Source: Methanoregulaceae archaeon
Lineage (GTDB): Bacteria; Armatimonadota; Fimbriimonadia; Fimbriimonadales; Fimbriimonadaceae
Length of the DNA: 64,000 bases
Assembly (NCBI GenBank): GCA_020850325.1
Contig: JADZEW010000008.1
Coordinates: forward strand, 186,001 to 250,000
Reading direction: 5' to 3'
Of this stretch, positions 24,963 to 33,238 are shown one piece after another. Made by a program: the position numbers and the translations under genes. The notes under the pieces are model-generated. The model did not search any database and was not told the origin of the DNA. It was given only the letters and a program-made list of their open reading frames with translations. How positions within the stretch are numbered: position 1 is the stretch's first letter; every line of letters starts with the position of its first letter.

Positions 24963-25775
24963 ATGCGTTGGATGTCGGTTGCGCTCGTTGTTGCGGGCTT
25001 GGTGACTCTGGGATCGGCCCAGAAGGAGCTTTCGGGGCGGCGACAGTACCCGCAGTTCCGGAGCATGAGTGGACTCTCGGGCTCGGCATTTCCGGTCGGA
25101 AGCGACGGGTTGCCCAGCTACAACGGCGCCATGGCTTTGTCGACGCCGATTGCCTACTCGATGACCGGTTGGTCCTTTGTGGCCGGTATCGGCAGCCTCA
25201 GCTTTGACACCAACCTCCGTTGGCCCAGCGGCCGCGAGGGGCAGCGGAGCAACAACGGAACCGCCCAGTTCATGGTTGGTATCCCCCTGGGCAGCGCCGG
25301 CGACCTCACCGCTTCATTTATGGTCCTCAGCACGATTCTCGATAGCGCTCTGAACCTCCAGTGGACGCCGGGAAGGCAGGAAGGGAAGTTTCGCTACTCG
25401 GTCGGGGTTCAAGACCTCGGCGGCGGCGGCGGATCAGCCGGCGAAAAGCTGGCTTCGGACGGCGAATCGAGCCGGAGTTTCTTCGGCGTCGCAACCTATG
25501 CGGTCGACGAGCGCACCCACGTTTCGTTGAGCACTGGCACGAACCGCTTCCGCAACCTGCAGGGCAACGTATCAACGACCGTCGCGCCGAACCTGAAGGC
25601 GACGCTCGAGTACGATGCGTACAACTGGAACTTCGGCGTCGCCTACCGTCTGGGTGCCCTGAAGCGGATCAGCGATGAAACCTACGACAAGCCCGCGCGA
25701 ACCGCGGACGCGCATGCGTTCATCGGTCTGGTTCGGGGCAAGCTCCTCTTCTGGGGCCTAAACATCTCGTTTTGA
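24963..25775 (+). CDS. Secreted protein, probably an outer-membrane beta-barrel
   Basis: A 270-aa protein with a signal peptide (RWMSVALVVAGLVTLGSA). The mature part is Gly, Ser and aromatic rich with alternating beta-strand patterns (WSFVAGIGSLSFDTNL, KFRYSVGVQDLGG, YNWNFGVAYRLG) and ends in LLFWGLNISF with a C-terminal Phe, the usual recognition residue for outer-membrane barrel assembly. No family was recognised. The stop overlaps the convergent DUF423 gene by 18 bases. Its presence supports a diderm envelope. It diverges from the nucleoside transporter operon, so a role in passage of the same solute is possible but not shown. Confidence 0.72.
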   Translation: MRWMSVALVVAGLVTLGSAQKELSGRRQYPQFRSMSGLSGSAFPVGSDGLPSYNGAMALSTPIAYSMTGWSFVAGIGSLSFDTNLRWPSGREGQRSNNGTAQFMVGIPLGSAGDLTASFMVLSTILDSALNLQWTPGRQEGKFRYSVGVQDLGGGGGSAGEKLASDGESSRSFFGVATYAVDERTHVSLSTGTNRFRNLQGNVSTTVAPNLKATLEYDAYNWNFGVAYRLGALKRISDETYDKPARTADAHAFIGLVRGKLLFWGLNISF

Positions 25776-26141
25776 GCTTGTTACGCTGGCCCACACGAGG
25801 GAGGCCCAGCCAGCGATGAACGCCACGCCGCCGATCGGCGTGATCATGCCGAGTCGGGGCATGTCCAGTACGACCAGCGCGTAAAGGCTGCCCGAGAAAA
25901 GAAAGACCCCTATCGTAAAGCACCAGCCGGCGGCATTCAGGCCGCGGCTCTCTCCGGCAACCCGCATCCAAACCGCCACGATCAGCAGAGCCAAGGCATG
26001 GATCGCCTGATACTGAACTCCAGTTTGGAATACGGCCAGCCGGTCGGGCGTGGCCTGCTCGCGCAGGGCGTGGGCACCAAACGCACCGAGCGCGACGGCG
26101 AGCATGCCGAAGACCGATCCGAGCGTGGCCCAACCGTTCAC
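25758..26141 (-). CDS. DUF423 (YgdD-like) membrane protein
   Basis: A 127-aa protein with four membrane segments. It carries the DUF423 features ALGAFGAHALRE near residue 17, FQTGVQYQAIHALALL, LFSGSLYALVL-like and a TPIGGVAFIAGWA segment. Function is unknown across the family. It starts at a GTG overlapping the terC stop (GTGA), so it is in the same transcript. Confidence 0.92.
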   Translation of the reverse strand: MNGWATLGSVFGMLAVALGAFGAHALREQATPDRLAVFQTGVQYQAIHALALLIVAVWMRVAGESRGLNAAGWCFTIGVFLFSGSLYALVVLDMPRLGMITPIGGVAFIAGWASLVWASVTSSKRDV

Positions 26142-26911
26142 GGCTTAGCTTCCTCGGGCGGCGCGGGGTAGTTGTGCTTAAGCACGACAGGCGGCTCGGC
26201 ACTTTTCCGCTTCATGCGCAGGTTAAGCATCTCGACCAACAGCGAGAACGCCATGGCAAAGTACGTGTAGCCCTTGGGAATATGATGCCCGGCGCCTTCG
26301 GCGATCAGATTTGCACCAATGAGAACAAGGAAGGCGAGCGCGAGCATTTTGACCGTCGGGTGCTTTTCGACGAACTCGCTTAACTTTCCCACGAAGATCA
26401 GCATAAAGATCACCGACACGATCACCGCCGCCACCATGATTTCGATGTACTTCACCATGCCGACCGCCGTAATCACCGAGTCGATGGAAAACACCAGGTC
26501 GATCACAAGAATCTGGGCGACCACCGCAGACATCGTCACCGTCTTGCCGATATTCGCGGTGGCATGATGCTCGACACCTTCCAGTTTGTTGTGGATTTCC
26601 ATCGTCGCCTTGCCGATCAGAAAGGCGCCGCCGAGCAGCAGCACAAGATCGCGGCCCGAGACCCCATTGCCCATCACGGAGAAGAGGTCCGTGCTCATCT
26701 TCATGATCAGGCCGATCGAGAAAAGGAAGAGAATCCGCGTGATGACCGCCAAGCCCAAGCCGAGCTGCCGGGCCTTGGCCCGCTGGTCGGGCGGAAGCTT
26801 CCCGGCGAGGATGGAGATGAAGACGATGTTGTCGATGCCGAGCACGATTTCGAGCGCGGCAAGGCTTAGAAAGCCGATCCAAACTTGCGGGTCGCGCAGG
26901 AGTTCCATCAT
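26138..26911 (-). CDS. TerC family integral membrane protein
   Basis: A 257-aa TerC/Alx-type protein with about seven membrane segments. The conserved acidic motifs in the first and fifth helices are present (LEIVLGIDNIVFIS and DLVFSIDSVITAVG), as expected for metal-ion handling; homologs export manganese or assist loading of secreted metalloproteins. The insert between helices (SGRDLVLLLGG, HHATANIG) is as in the YkoY/YceF branch. A TATTCT box ten bases before the ATG may be its promoter. Confidence 0.93.
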   Translation of the reverse strand: MMELLRDPQVWIGFLSLAALEIVLGIDNIVFISILAGKLPPDQRAKARQLGLGLAVITRILFLFSIGLIMKMSTDLFSVMGNGVSGRDLVLLLGGAFLIGKATMEIHNKLEGVEHHATANIGKTVTMSAVVAQILVIDLVFSIDSVITAVGMVKYIEIMVAAVIVSVIFMLIFVGKLSEFVEKHPTVKMLALAFLVLIGANLIAEGAGHHIPKGYTYFAMAFSLLVEMLNLRMKRKSAEPPVVLKHNYPAPPEEAKP

Positions 26912-27082
26912 GTCGGCGCGAAGAATACCGAGAAGCCGAGAATCTCAACCTGAGGCGGATTCGACGGGTAGGCTATCGGGCCCAGACACGTTCGGCGTGC
27001 AACAGACGTCGTAACGATAGGGAAGTGGCGGCGTCAGATGGGTGAACTCCAAAGAAACAACACTGAGGAGGGAGAAAGCCGA

Positions 27083-27694
27083 ATGGTATCTGCAACCACT
27101 GCCCGCGCAACGATCAACCCCGGGATGACCTTAGATTCCAGCGATTTCGCCCTGGTGCGGCGCGCCCGGGATGGTGACTACGAAGCGTTCGAGCAGCTCT
27201 TCGATCGCCATCGCCTTCTGGTTTATCGTTTTGCCTACCAGATGGTGCATCGTCGTGACGATGCCGAAGACATGGTGCAGGAAGCTTTCGTCCGCGCCTA
27301 TCAGAATTTGCACAAGTATCGCGACGAGGCCAAGTTCACCACATGGCTCCTCCGGATCGTCACCAACCTCTGCACCGATCAGGCCCGCATGCGTAACCGA
27401 CGCGACGCGCTGGAACAGCAAGAAGCCGCTGGGTCGCTGACGTGGATGACGCAGATCGAGGGCCCCGATCCCGTCGAGGAACTGGAAGCCGATCGGCGAA
27501 AGATTGCGCTTCGCAAGGCGCTCAATGCCTTGCCCGTCCATCACCGAACGATGATTATCCTGCGCGATCTGGAAGAAAGAGAGTATCCGGAGATCGCAGA
27601 GATTTTGGGTTGCACCGTTGGAGGAGCCAAGCTGCGCGTGTTGCGCGCTCGGCGTGCCCTGAAAGAACGAATTGCGCCGTTACTCGGCGAGTAA
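27083..27694 (+). CDS. ECF RNA polymerase sigma factor (module 1)
   Basis: A 203-aa sigma-70 family ECF protein. Region 2 (about residues 20-95) has FEQLFDRHRLLVYRFAYQM, DAEDMVQEAFVRAYQN and FTTWLLRIVTNLC; region 4 (about 140-200) has LNALPVHHRTMIILRDLE and YPEIAEILGCTVGGAKLRVLRARRAL. The ATG at 27083 follows an AGGAGG Shine-Dalgarno by 11 bases; a start 15 codons upstream (27038) lacks one. It heads a module with an anti-sigma candidate and an HtrA-like protein, suggesting envelope-stress control. Confidence 0.94.
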   Translation: MVSATTARATINPGMTLDSSDFALVRRARDGDYEAFEQLFDRHRLLVYRFAYQMVHRRDDAEDMVQEAFVRAYQNLHKYRDEAKFTTWLLRIVTNLCTDQARMRNRRDALEQQEAAGSLTWMTQIEGPDPVEELEADRRKIALRKALNALPVHHRTMIILRDLEEREYPEIAEILGCTVGGAKLRVLRARRALKERIAPLLGE

Positions 27695-27698
27695 TGCC

Positions 27699-28466
27699 AT
27701 GAAGCGAAAGAACGAAGAACTATTGATCGAGTTGGCCTTCGGGGACTTGGATGCCGCCGAAGCGGAGAGGTTGCGCTCTGAGTTGTCGAGCGACCCTACG
27801 CAGCAGGCTACGCTGCGATCCTATGAGGAGCTGCGGGCTTCCATTGGCGGGCTCCGAGATGTGCCCGAAATGCAGTTGAGCCGCGAGCGGCTTCGCGATG
27901 CCATCCTCGCTGGCGGCCTGCGTGAGACGCGTCGTTATGATCGATGGGCTTGGCTTGGTGCGCCGGTAGCCATCGCCGCTGTTGCTTTCGCCTTCACGAT
28001 GATCGTCCGCCAGCCGGCCGTGCCTTTGCCCAGCGGCGTTGCCCTGGCCACGAACGCGGCAGAGGAACCGTTCGCTTCGATGGACCCAACCTTGGAGCGG
28101 AACCCCAACTCCGTTGCCGGGCTGTTTGGGAACGAAGAACTGAAGCCTTACGCGTTCTCCGAGCGCGCCGAGCCGACGGTTGAGAAGCAGAAGATCACCG
28201 CTCCTGCCGAGAAGCGAATGCGCGTGGTGCGAGCCGAGCCGAAGACTCAAGTCGAACCCGCGCCGGTCGTGACCGAGCCTGGACCTACCGCGGCGACCTT
28301 GGCATCGGCGAGTGCGCCTCCGGCCACGGATGCGGGCATGACGACCGCGGGTGTCGTAGAAGAATCGACCGAGATCATCGTGCTTACTTCCGAAACCGAC
28401 ATCGACACAGGAGCCCGCAGAGCAACCTCAATGGAGTCATCTTCGAATGTGGTCATTGGCGGCTAG
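27699..28466 (+). CDS. Putative membrane anti-sigma factor of module 1
   Basis: A 255-aa protein starting four bases after the sigma stop. The N-terminal 90 residues are acidic and helical (LLIELAFGDLDAAEAERLRSEL), the form of a zinc-less anti-sigma domain. A single membrane helix follows (about residues 89-104, APVAIAAVAFAFTMIV), then a long Pro/Ala/Thr-rich, presumably periplasmic tail. No Cys-based ZAS motif (HxxxCxxC) is present, so assignment rests on position and topology. The 3' end overlaps the next gene by 20 bases. Confidence 0.7.
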   Translation: MKRKNEELLIELAFGDLDAAEAERLRSELSSDPTQQATLRSYEELRASIGGLRDVPEMQLSRERLRDAILAGGLRETRRYDRWAWLGAPVAIAAVAFAFTMIVRQPAVPLPSGVALATNAAEEPFASMDPTLERNPNSVAGLFGNEELKPYAFSERAEPTVEKQKITAPAEKRMRVVRAEPKTQVEPAPVVTEPGPTAATLASASAPPATDAGMTTAGVVEESTEIIVLTSETDIDTGARRATSMESSSNVVIGG

Positions 28467-29472
28467 TCTTCCCTTACTTGCGATCGCTTGGTCGGGCCAA
28501 CAACTCGACACGAGCGAAGCTTCGGTGCTGAAGCGCATCGAAGGCGCGCTCGTGAAGTTGCTCCAGAACAACCAGGTCGTTGGGACCGGCGTGCTGATCG
28601 ATACCCACGGCCACTTCATGGCTCATCGCTCGGCAACGGGCGGACCCATGATGTTCGGACGGCTTTCCTCGGGTGAGATCATCCAGCTCAGCCTCGTTTC
28701 CGTCGACGACGTCACCCAGCTTGCGTTGCTCAAGGCGAGCGGCTGGATTCCCGTGGGCCGAACGCCGATATCGGTGGCGAGTTCAACTCCAAATGTCGCC
28801 CTTCCGGGGGCCGCCTTTGCGCCTGCGCGACGTGCACAAGGCTCGGAGAACAGCCGTTTGATCATCGTTTTGCCCGATCGGGCCGTACCTGGTGAACTCG
28901 TGCGCACCGACTTGGTCGGTGTTCTGTCGCCTTCGAGGCGAGGCATGACGCTCAGTGAGATTCGGTTCGAAGCCGGTCCTTCGACTCTCGGTGGGGCGCT
29001 CGCATTTACCTACGACGGCCGGCTGATCGGCGTGCTTGGGGCAACGCTCGAGGCTCCGCCCTCTGCATCGGCCCAGCAATACGTCCGTAACAAGATGGCG
29101 GAGTTTGGGGCGGCGCGCATTTTTGGTCCGAACTCGCTCACGATCGGTTACTCCGTATCGCCCGTGGTTGTGAATCGTGTCGTTGATGGGTTCCGTAGTC
29201 CCCAGCGCATGGTCGAACATCCGGCATTGGGCCTGATGTGCCGCGACGCGACCACGGGCGGGGCCCTGATCGACTCTGTCGTGCCGAACTCTCCTGCCGC
29301 GCTTGCCGGCCTGAGGCCCGGAGATACGATTGTCGAGTTCTCGGGAGTCACGCTGGGCGACCAGTTGGATTACACCCGGGCGCTCCAGCAGAGCAACGTC
29401 GGCGAGGTCGTCACCCTCAAGGTGCGACGAGGCAACGAACTCCTCACGGTTACGGTTAAGGTCGGACGCTGA
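28447..29472 (+). CDS. Degenerate HtrA/DegP-like PDZ protein, probably protease-inactive
   Basis: A 341-aa exported protein: signal peptide (SLPLLAIAWSG), a trypsin-fold domain (about 25-240) and a C-terminal PDZ domain (about 255-340; LIDSVVPNSPAALAGLRPGDTIVEFSG). The fold aligns with HtrA at GTGVLIDTHGHF, QLALLK and GGALAF. At the three catalytic positions I read Ser for His (AHRS), Gln for Asp (TQLALLK) and Leu for Ser (STLGGAL), so the triad is lost. It may sense or bind misfolded envelope proteins without cutting them, fitting its place behind a sigma/anti-sigma pair. The alignment was made by eye. Confidence 0.78.
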   Translation: MWSLAASLPLLAIAWSGQQLDTSEASVLKRIEGALVKLLQNNQVVGTGVLIDTHGHFMAHRSATGGPMMFGRLSSGEIIQLSLVSVDDVTQLALLKASGWIPVGRTPISVASSTPNVALPGAAFAPARRAQGSENSRLIIVLPDRAVPGELVRTDLVGVLSPSRRGMTLSEIRFEAGPSTLGGALAFTYDGRLIGVLGATLEAPPSASAQQYVRNKMAEFGAARIFGPNSLTIGYSVSPVVVNRVVDGFRSPQRMVEHPALGLMCRDATTGGALIDSVVPNSPAALAGLRPGDTIVEFSGVTLGDQLDYTRALQQSNVGEVVTLKVRRGNELLTVTVKVGR

Positions 29473-29525
29473 CGCGCGGGTAAACTGCACGTTCCGCCAC
29501 AGTTGGTGTGGCGTTGAGATGCCCC

Positions 29526-30875
29526 ATGACCGTCACTCGTGAAGATCTGAACCCATGCACTGTCAAGCTCAACGTCGTCTGCTCGGTCGAGCAGGTGAAG
29601 GAGGGCTTCGATCGCGCCTACAAGGAAGCCTCCAAGCGCGTTAAGATCCCCGGATTCCGTCCGGGTACCGCCCCCCGCGCCGTCGTTGAAAAGAACGTCG
29701 ACATCGAATGGGTGCACGAGGCGGCCGCTGATCAGATCGTGCGATCGACTCTGAAGAAGGCGCTGAAGGACGAGTCGATCGAGCCGTTCGTCACCCCGCA
29801 GGTGTCGCTCGAGAAGCTTGAGAAAGACACCAGCGAGTGCGTTTACACCGCTCAGATTGGTTTGCGCCCAGTCGTCGAACTCGGCGACTATCGTGCCCTG
29901 CAGGCTCAACGGCCGGTTCAAGTGACGACGGATGAGGAAGTCGAGCAGTACGTCGATGAGCTGCGTCAGAAGAAGTCCACACGCGAAGCGGTGACCGACC
30001 GCGGCGTTGCCGAGGGCGATGTGGCCGTCGTCAACATCAAGGTGGACGGCGAAGAAGGGGACGGCCGCACGTTCATGACGATTGCGGGCAAGACCTTCGA
30101 GGGTCTTGATCACATGTTGCTCGGTATGCGCGCCGAAGACATGAAGTCGGCTGATCTCGAGTTCCCGGAATCATTCCAGGAGAAGGACTGGGCGGGCAAG
30201 AAGTTTCATTGCCAGGTGACCGTCCGCTCGGTGAGCGCCGTGAAGATGCCGTCGCTGGATGACAACTTCGCGCAGGAGTATGGGCAGATGAACATCGACG
30301 AACTCCGCGGACGCATCCGCGAGCTTTTCGATCGCGCCAAGAACGAGCAGGCTCAACAGCTGGTGAACGAGCAGCTGATGGATAACCTGCTCAGCGTCAG
30401 CAAGATTCATGTTCCGGACTCGATGTGGGAGCAAGTTGCCCAGCAGCGCCTTGAGGATGTGTTCAAGGAGCAGAAGGAAGCCGGCAAGACGATGGAGCAG
30501 TTCGCAACCGAGAACGGGATGACCGTCGAACAGTTCGTCGATGCCGTTCGCCGAGAGGCCAAGCTTTACGTGGAGCGCGCCCAGGCCATCCAGACCATCT
30601 TTGTCACCGAGAAGATGAAGCTCACGAACGATGATGTCAAGGCTGAGTTGCTCTCGATGTCCGCTGAGTTCCGCACGACGCCCGACGAACTCCTGACGCT
30701 GTTGAAGAAGAACGATGCGATGCAGGAACTGACCCACCGGGCGATCAACACCCGCGTGATGGACTTCTTGAACAGCCACGCTACAATCAGCAGCGAAGCG
30801 GCGCCCGCCGCCGCCGCGACGGCTCCGAAGCCCAAGGCTCCGGCGAAGAAGAAGGCTGCCAAGAAGGCCGAGTAG
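29526..30875 (+). CDS. tig: Trigger factor (ribosome-bound chaperone)
   Basis: A 449-aa trigger factor. The N-terminal ribosome-binding domain carries the signature IPGFRPGTAPR around residue 40; the FKBP-type PPIase domain spans about 150-245 (VAEGDVAVVNIKVDG, FEGLDHMLLGM, a GKKFHCQVTVRSV strand); the C-terminal helical chaperone domain follows. It ends in an Ala/Pro/Lys-rich tail (AKKKAAKKAE) that is longer than usual and may bind RNA or ribosomes. The ATG at 29526 is six codons inside the longest frame and gives the family start TVTRED. It is not next to clpP or clpX here. Confidence 0.95.
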   Translation: MTVTREDLNPCTVKLNVVCSVEQVKEGFDRAYKEASKRVKIPGFRPGTAPRAVVEKNVDIEWVHEAAADQIVRSTLKKALKDESIEPFVTPQVSLEKLEKDTSECVYTAQIGLRPVVELGDYRALQAQRPVQVTTDEEVEQYVDELRQKKSTREAVTDRGVAEGDVAVVNIKVDGEEGDGRTFMTIAGKTFEGLDHMLLGMRAEDMKSADLEFPESFQEKDWAGKKFHCQVTVRSVSAVKMPSLDDNFAQEYGQMNIDELRGRIRELFDRAKNEQAQQLVNEQLMDNLLSVSKIHVPDSMWEQVAQQRLEDVFKEQKEAGKTMEQFATENGMTVEQFVDAVRREAKLYVERAQAIQTIFVTEKMKLTNDDVKAELLSMSAEFRTTPDELLTLLKKNDAMQELTHRAINTRVMDFLNSHATISSEAAPAAAATAPKPKAPAKKKAAKKAE

Positions 30876-30884
30876 GTCTACACG

Positions 30885-31781
30885 ATGGCCATGTGGGATG
30901 CCGATATCGAAATCGACGTCGGCATCGCCCACACGGCCATCATTGGTCAGTTCCCCGAGTTCGCCGTCGAGCAACCGACGGTTCTCGGTGAAGGTTGGGA
31001 CAACCTCTGCGTCGTCTATCCGAGCGGTATTGCCTTTCGGTTTCCGCGACGAAAGACCGCGATTGCTCTCATCGGGGTTGAAGTCGCGGTACTTCCGCTG
31101 ATTGCCCCGCGATTGCCCCTACCGATTCCCGTGCCCGTCTATTCGGGTGCACCCGGGCCGGCCTACCCTCATCCCTTCTCGGGCTACCGCCTGTTGCCTG
31201 GCGAGACCATGGACCGCGCGCCGATCCGTGATCCAGCTGACGGGGCTGAAGTCCTCGGTGCATTCCTGGGATGCCTGCATCGCCTCGATCCTCGTACCTT
31301 GCCCTTGCCCGGAGATCACATCCACCGAAAGGATCCGGAGCGGATCCGGGAACGCTTCGTCGATCGTTGGAACGCGATTCCTAGCGTCGAGCAAGCGCGG
31401 TGGGGAACAGTGCTTCCCGCGTGGGTACACGAGACGGCGACCACCGTGAAACCGACTGAGAAAGCGTGCGTTGTTCATGGCGACCTCTACCCGCGGCATG
31501 TGCTGGTGCAAGAAGGGGTTGTGGCTGGTGTGATCGACTGGGGTGACGTGCATCTTGGCCACCCGGCGATGGATCTGTCGCTCATGGTGACGGGGTTCGA
31601 CGCGGAGCATTGGCCCGGGTTTCTGCGTGCCTACGGGCAGCCGATCTCGGAGGAGGACTTGCGCCATGCAAGGCTGCGGGCGTCGATGTACGGGGCGGCA
31701 TTGCTGGCGTACGGACTGGATACGTCGGACGATGCGATTGCCGCGTGTGGGCGGAAGATTTTGGATCGGGTCGTCAGGTGA
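30885..31781 (+). CDS. APH-fold kinase resembling macrolide 2'-phosphotransferases
   Basis: A 298-aa protein of the aminoglycoside/macrolide phosphotransferase superfamily. It shows an N-lobe with FRFPRRKTA (ATP-site Arg/Lys region), the catalytic loop CVVHGDLYPRHVLV and the metal site VIDWGDVHLGHPAMDL. His in place of Asn at the end of the catalytic motif (HGDxxxxH) is a feature I associate with Mph macrolide kinases. The first 30 residues (IAHTAIIGQFPEF) also follow that family. It might confer intrinsic macrolide resistance, or phosphorylate another small molecule. It starts nine bases after tig and probably shares its transcript. Confidence 0.8.
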   Translation: MAMWDADIEIDVGIAHTAIIGQFPEFAVEQPTVLGEGWDNLCVVYPSGIAFRFPRRKTAIALIGVEVAVLPLIAPRLPLPIPVPVYSGAPGPAYPHPFSGYRLLPGETMDRAPIRDPADGAEVLGAFLGCLHRLDPRTLPLPGDHIHRKDPERIRERFVDRWNAIPSVEQARWGTVLPAWVHETATTVKPTEKACVVHGDLYPRHVLVQEGVVAGVIDWGDVHLGHPAMDLSLMVTGFDAEHWPGFLRAYGQPISEEDLRHARLRASMYGAALLAYGLDTSDDAIAACGRKILDRVVR

Positions 31782-31783
31782 TG

Positions 31784-31789
31784 GATAAT
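31784..31789 (+). promoter_or_regulatory. Putative -10 box (GATAAT) of the second hicB-hicA pair
   Basis: GATAAT ends six bases before the hicB ATG at 31796 and overlaps the end of the kinase gene. A TTGGAT lies 17 bases upstream (31761-31766), a weak -35. Confidence 0.5.
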
Positions 31790-31795
31790 GGTGGT

Positions 31796-31996
31796 ATGAA
31801 GTGGCGTGTCGTACTAGAAGAAGACGCCGAGACGCACGAGTGGGCGATCTGGTGTCCAGAGTTGCCGGGATGTACGTCCGCGGGTGAAACTCGCGAGCAG
31901 GCGCTGGAGAACATTCGCGAGGCCATAATTCTTTACTTGACCCCGGATGATCTCGAACTTGAACCAGGTGCCGAGATTCTCGAAATCGCAGTATAG
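31796..31996 (+). CDS. hicB: HicB-family antitoxin (second locus)
   Basis: A 66-aa HicB domain: WRVVLEEDAETHEWAIWCPELPGC, then GETREQALENIREAIILYL, the conserved strand-helix pattern of the RNase-H-like antitoxin. Like the copy at 18128 it lacks a C-terminal DNA-binding segment. A longer frame upstream (from 31610) overlaps the kinase gene and is not real. The gene precedes hicA by two bases. Confidence 0.88.
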   Translation: MKWRVVLEEDAETHEWAIWCPELPGCTSAGETREQALENIREAIILYLTPDDLELEPGAEILEIAV

Positions 31997-31998
31997 CG

Positions 31999-32223
31999 AT
32001 GTCAAAGAGGACTAGGCGGCTGACGGCTAGTGAGGTTGAGGCTCTGCTTCTGGCGCATGGCTTCGAAATGGTCTCTCAGAGAGGCAGCCACAGAAAGTGG
32101 CGATGTGAAGCTAGGCGACTCCTAGTGATTGTTCCCGAGCATGGCAGTAGAGTTCTGCCGCTTGGAACGCAGATGTCCATTTTACGGACGGCGGAGATAG
32201 CTGATGACGAGTGGCGTGCCTAA
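31999..32223 (+). CDS. hicA: HicA-family mRNA interferase toxin (second locus)
   Basis: A 74-aa YcfA/HicA protein with LTASEVEALLLAHGFEMVSQRGSHRKWR, the catalytic His being in GSHRKW. The C-terminal half (VIVPEHGSRVLPLGTQMSILRTAEI) matches the family's PGTLRSIL-type helix. It is not a close copy of the other HicA. The stop overlaps the stop of the convergent galE by four bases. Confidence 0.88.
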   Translation: MSKRTRRLTASEVEALLLAHGFEMVSQRGSHRKWRCEARRLLVIVPEHGSRVLPLGTQMSILRTAEIADDEWRA

Positions 32224-33215
32224 GGATCGAGCACGTCTCCGTAACCCTGCGGGTGCGCCTCGTGCCAACGCCACGCATCCCCCACAATCGTCGCCAGCTC
32301 CGGATATCGCGGTATCCACCCCAGTTCCGACCGAGCCCGATCCGAGGAAGCAATAAGCTGTGCCGGGTCGCCCGGGCGTCGATCCGTCTCATGAAACGGG
32401 ACCGGGCGACCGACCACGCGGGACACCGCGTCGATCACTTGGCGCACCGAGAACCCGTGGCCGTTGCCCAAGTTGAACTCCCGCGACCCGCCGCCGTCGC
32501 GCAAGTATGCAGCCGCTCGGAGGTGGGCATCGGCCAGATCCTCGACGTGCACAAAGTCGCGAACGCAGGTGCCGTCGGGCGTCGGATAGTCGGTGCCAAA
32601 CACCTTTAGCTCGCCCCGCCGACCCGTCGCCGCCGCGATGGCAAGCGGGATCAGATGCTCCTCCGGGTGGTGATCTTCTCCGATCGTCCCATCGCGGGCG
32701 GCGCCGGCCGCATTGAAGTAGCGAAGCACTACGGCCCGCAAGCCGTAGGCGTGGTCGAATGCGCTCAACATCTGCTCCACCATCAGCTTGCTGGTCCCGT
32801 AGGGACTGGAGGGGTGCTTGGAATGCTCCTCCTCGATCGGCAAGTGCTCCGGCTCGCCGAACACCGCCGCTGTGGAGGAGAAGACAAACTGCTTGACCTT
32901 GTATGCTCGCATCGACTCCAGCAGGGTCAAAACGCCGACGGTATTGTTCTCGAAGTACTTGGCGGGTTCACGAACACTCTCGCCGACCGAGATGTGAGCC
33001 GCGAAGTGCATGACGACGTCGATTGGATGCGTGTCGAACACTTCGTCCAGATCGGACCGCGAGCGCAAGTCGCCGATGACGAAGGGGCTTTCGCCAACGC
33101 TCGCCCGGTGTCCGCTCGACAGGTTGTCGAAGACCAAGTGGGGAAGTTGCGCCTCTCGGAGCTGCTTGACCACGTGCGACCCGATGTATCCGGCTCCACC
33201 TACGACGAGAATCAT
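32220..33215 (-). CDS. galE: UDP-glucose 4-epimerase
   Basis: A 331-aa extended SDR that interconverts UDP-glucose and UDP-galactose. Motifs: GGAGYIGSHVV for NAD, AAHISVGESV, SSTAAVFGEP with the catalytic Ser/Thr, SPYGTSKLMVEQ with YxxxK, RYFNAAGA, and PTPDGTCVRDFVHVEDLADAH. The start at 33215 is the natural one; the frame continues 120 codons upstream through a neighbouring gene without similarity. A TACGCT hexamer seven bases before the ATG may be a leaderless -10. Alternatively it is read through from the membrane protein gene 23 bases upstream. Confidence 0.95.
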   Translation of the reverse strand: MILVVGGAGYIGSHVVKQLREAQLPHLVFDNLSSGHRASVGESPFVIGDLRSRSDLDEVFDTHPIDVVMHFAAHISVGESVREPAKYFENNTVGVLTLLESMRAYKVKQFVFSSTAAVFGEPEHLPIEEEHSKHPSSPYGTSKLMVEQMLSAFDHAYGLRAVVLRYFNAAGAARDGTIGEDHHPEEHLIPLAIAAATGRRGELKVFGTDYPTPDGTCVRDFVHVEDLADAHLRAAAYLRDGGGSREFNLGNGHGFSVRQVIDAVSRVVGRPVPFHETDRRPGDPAQLIASSDRARSELGWIPRYPELATIVGDAWRWHEAHPQGYGDVLDP

Positions 33216-33238
33216 GCTGGCGAGCGTACCCGTTGAAC

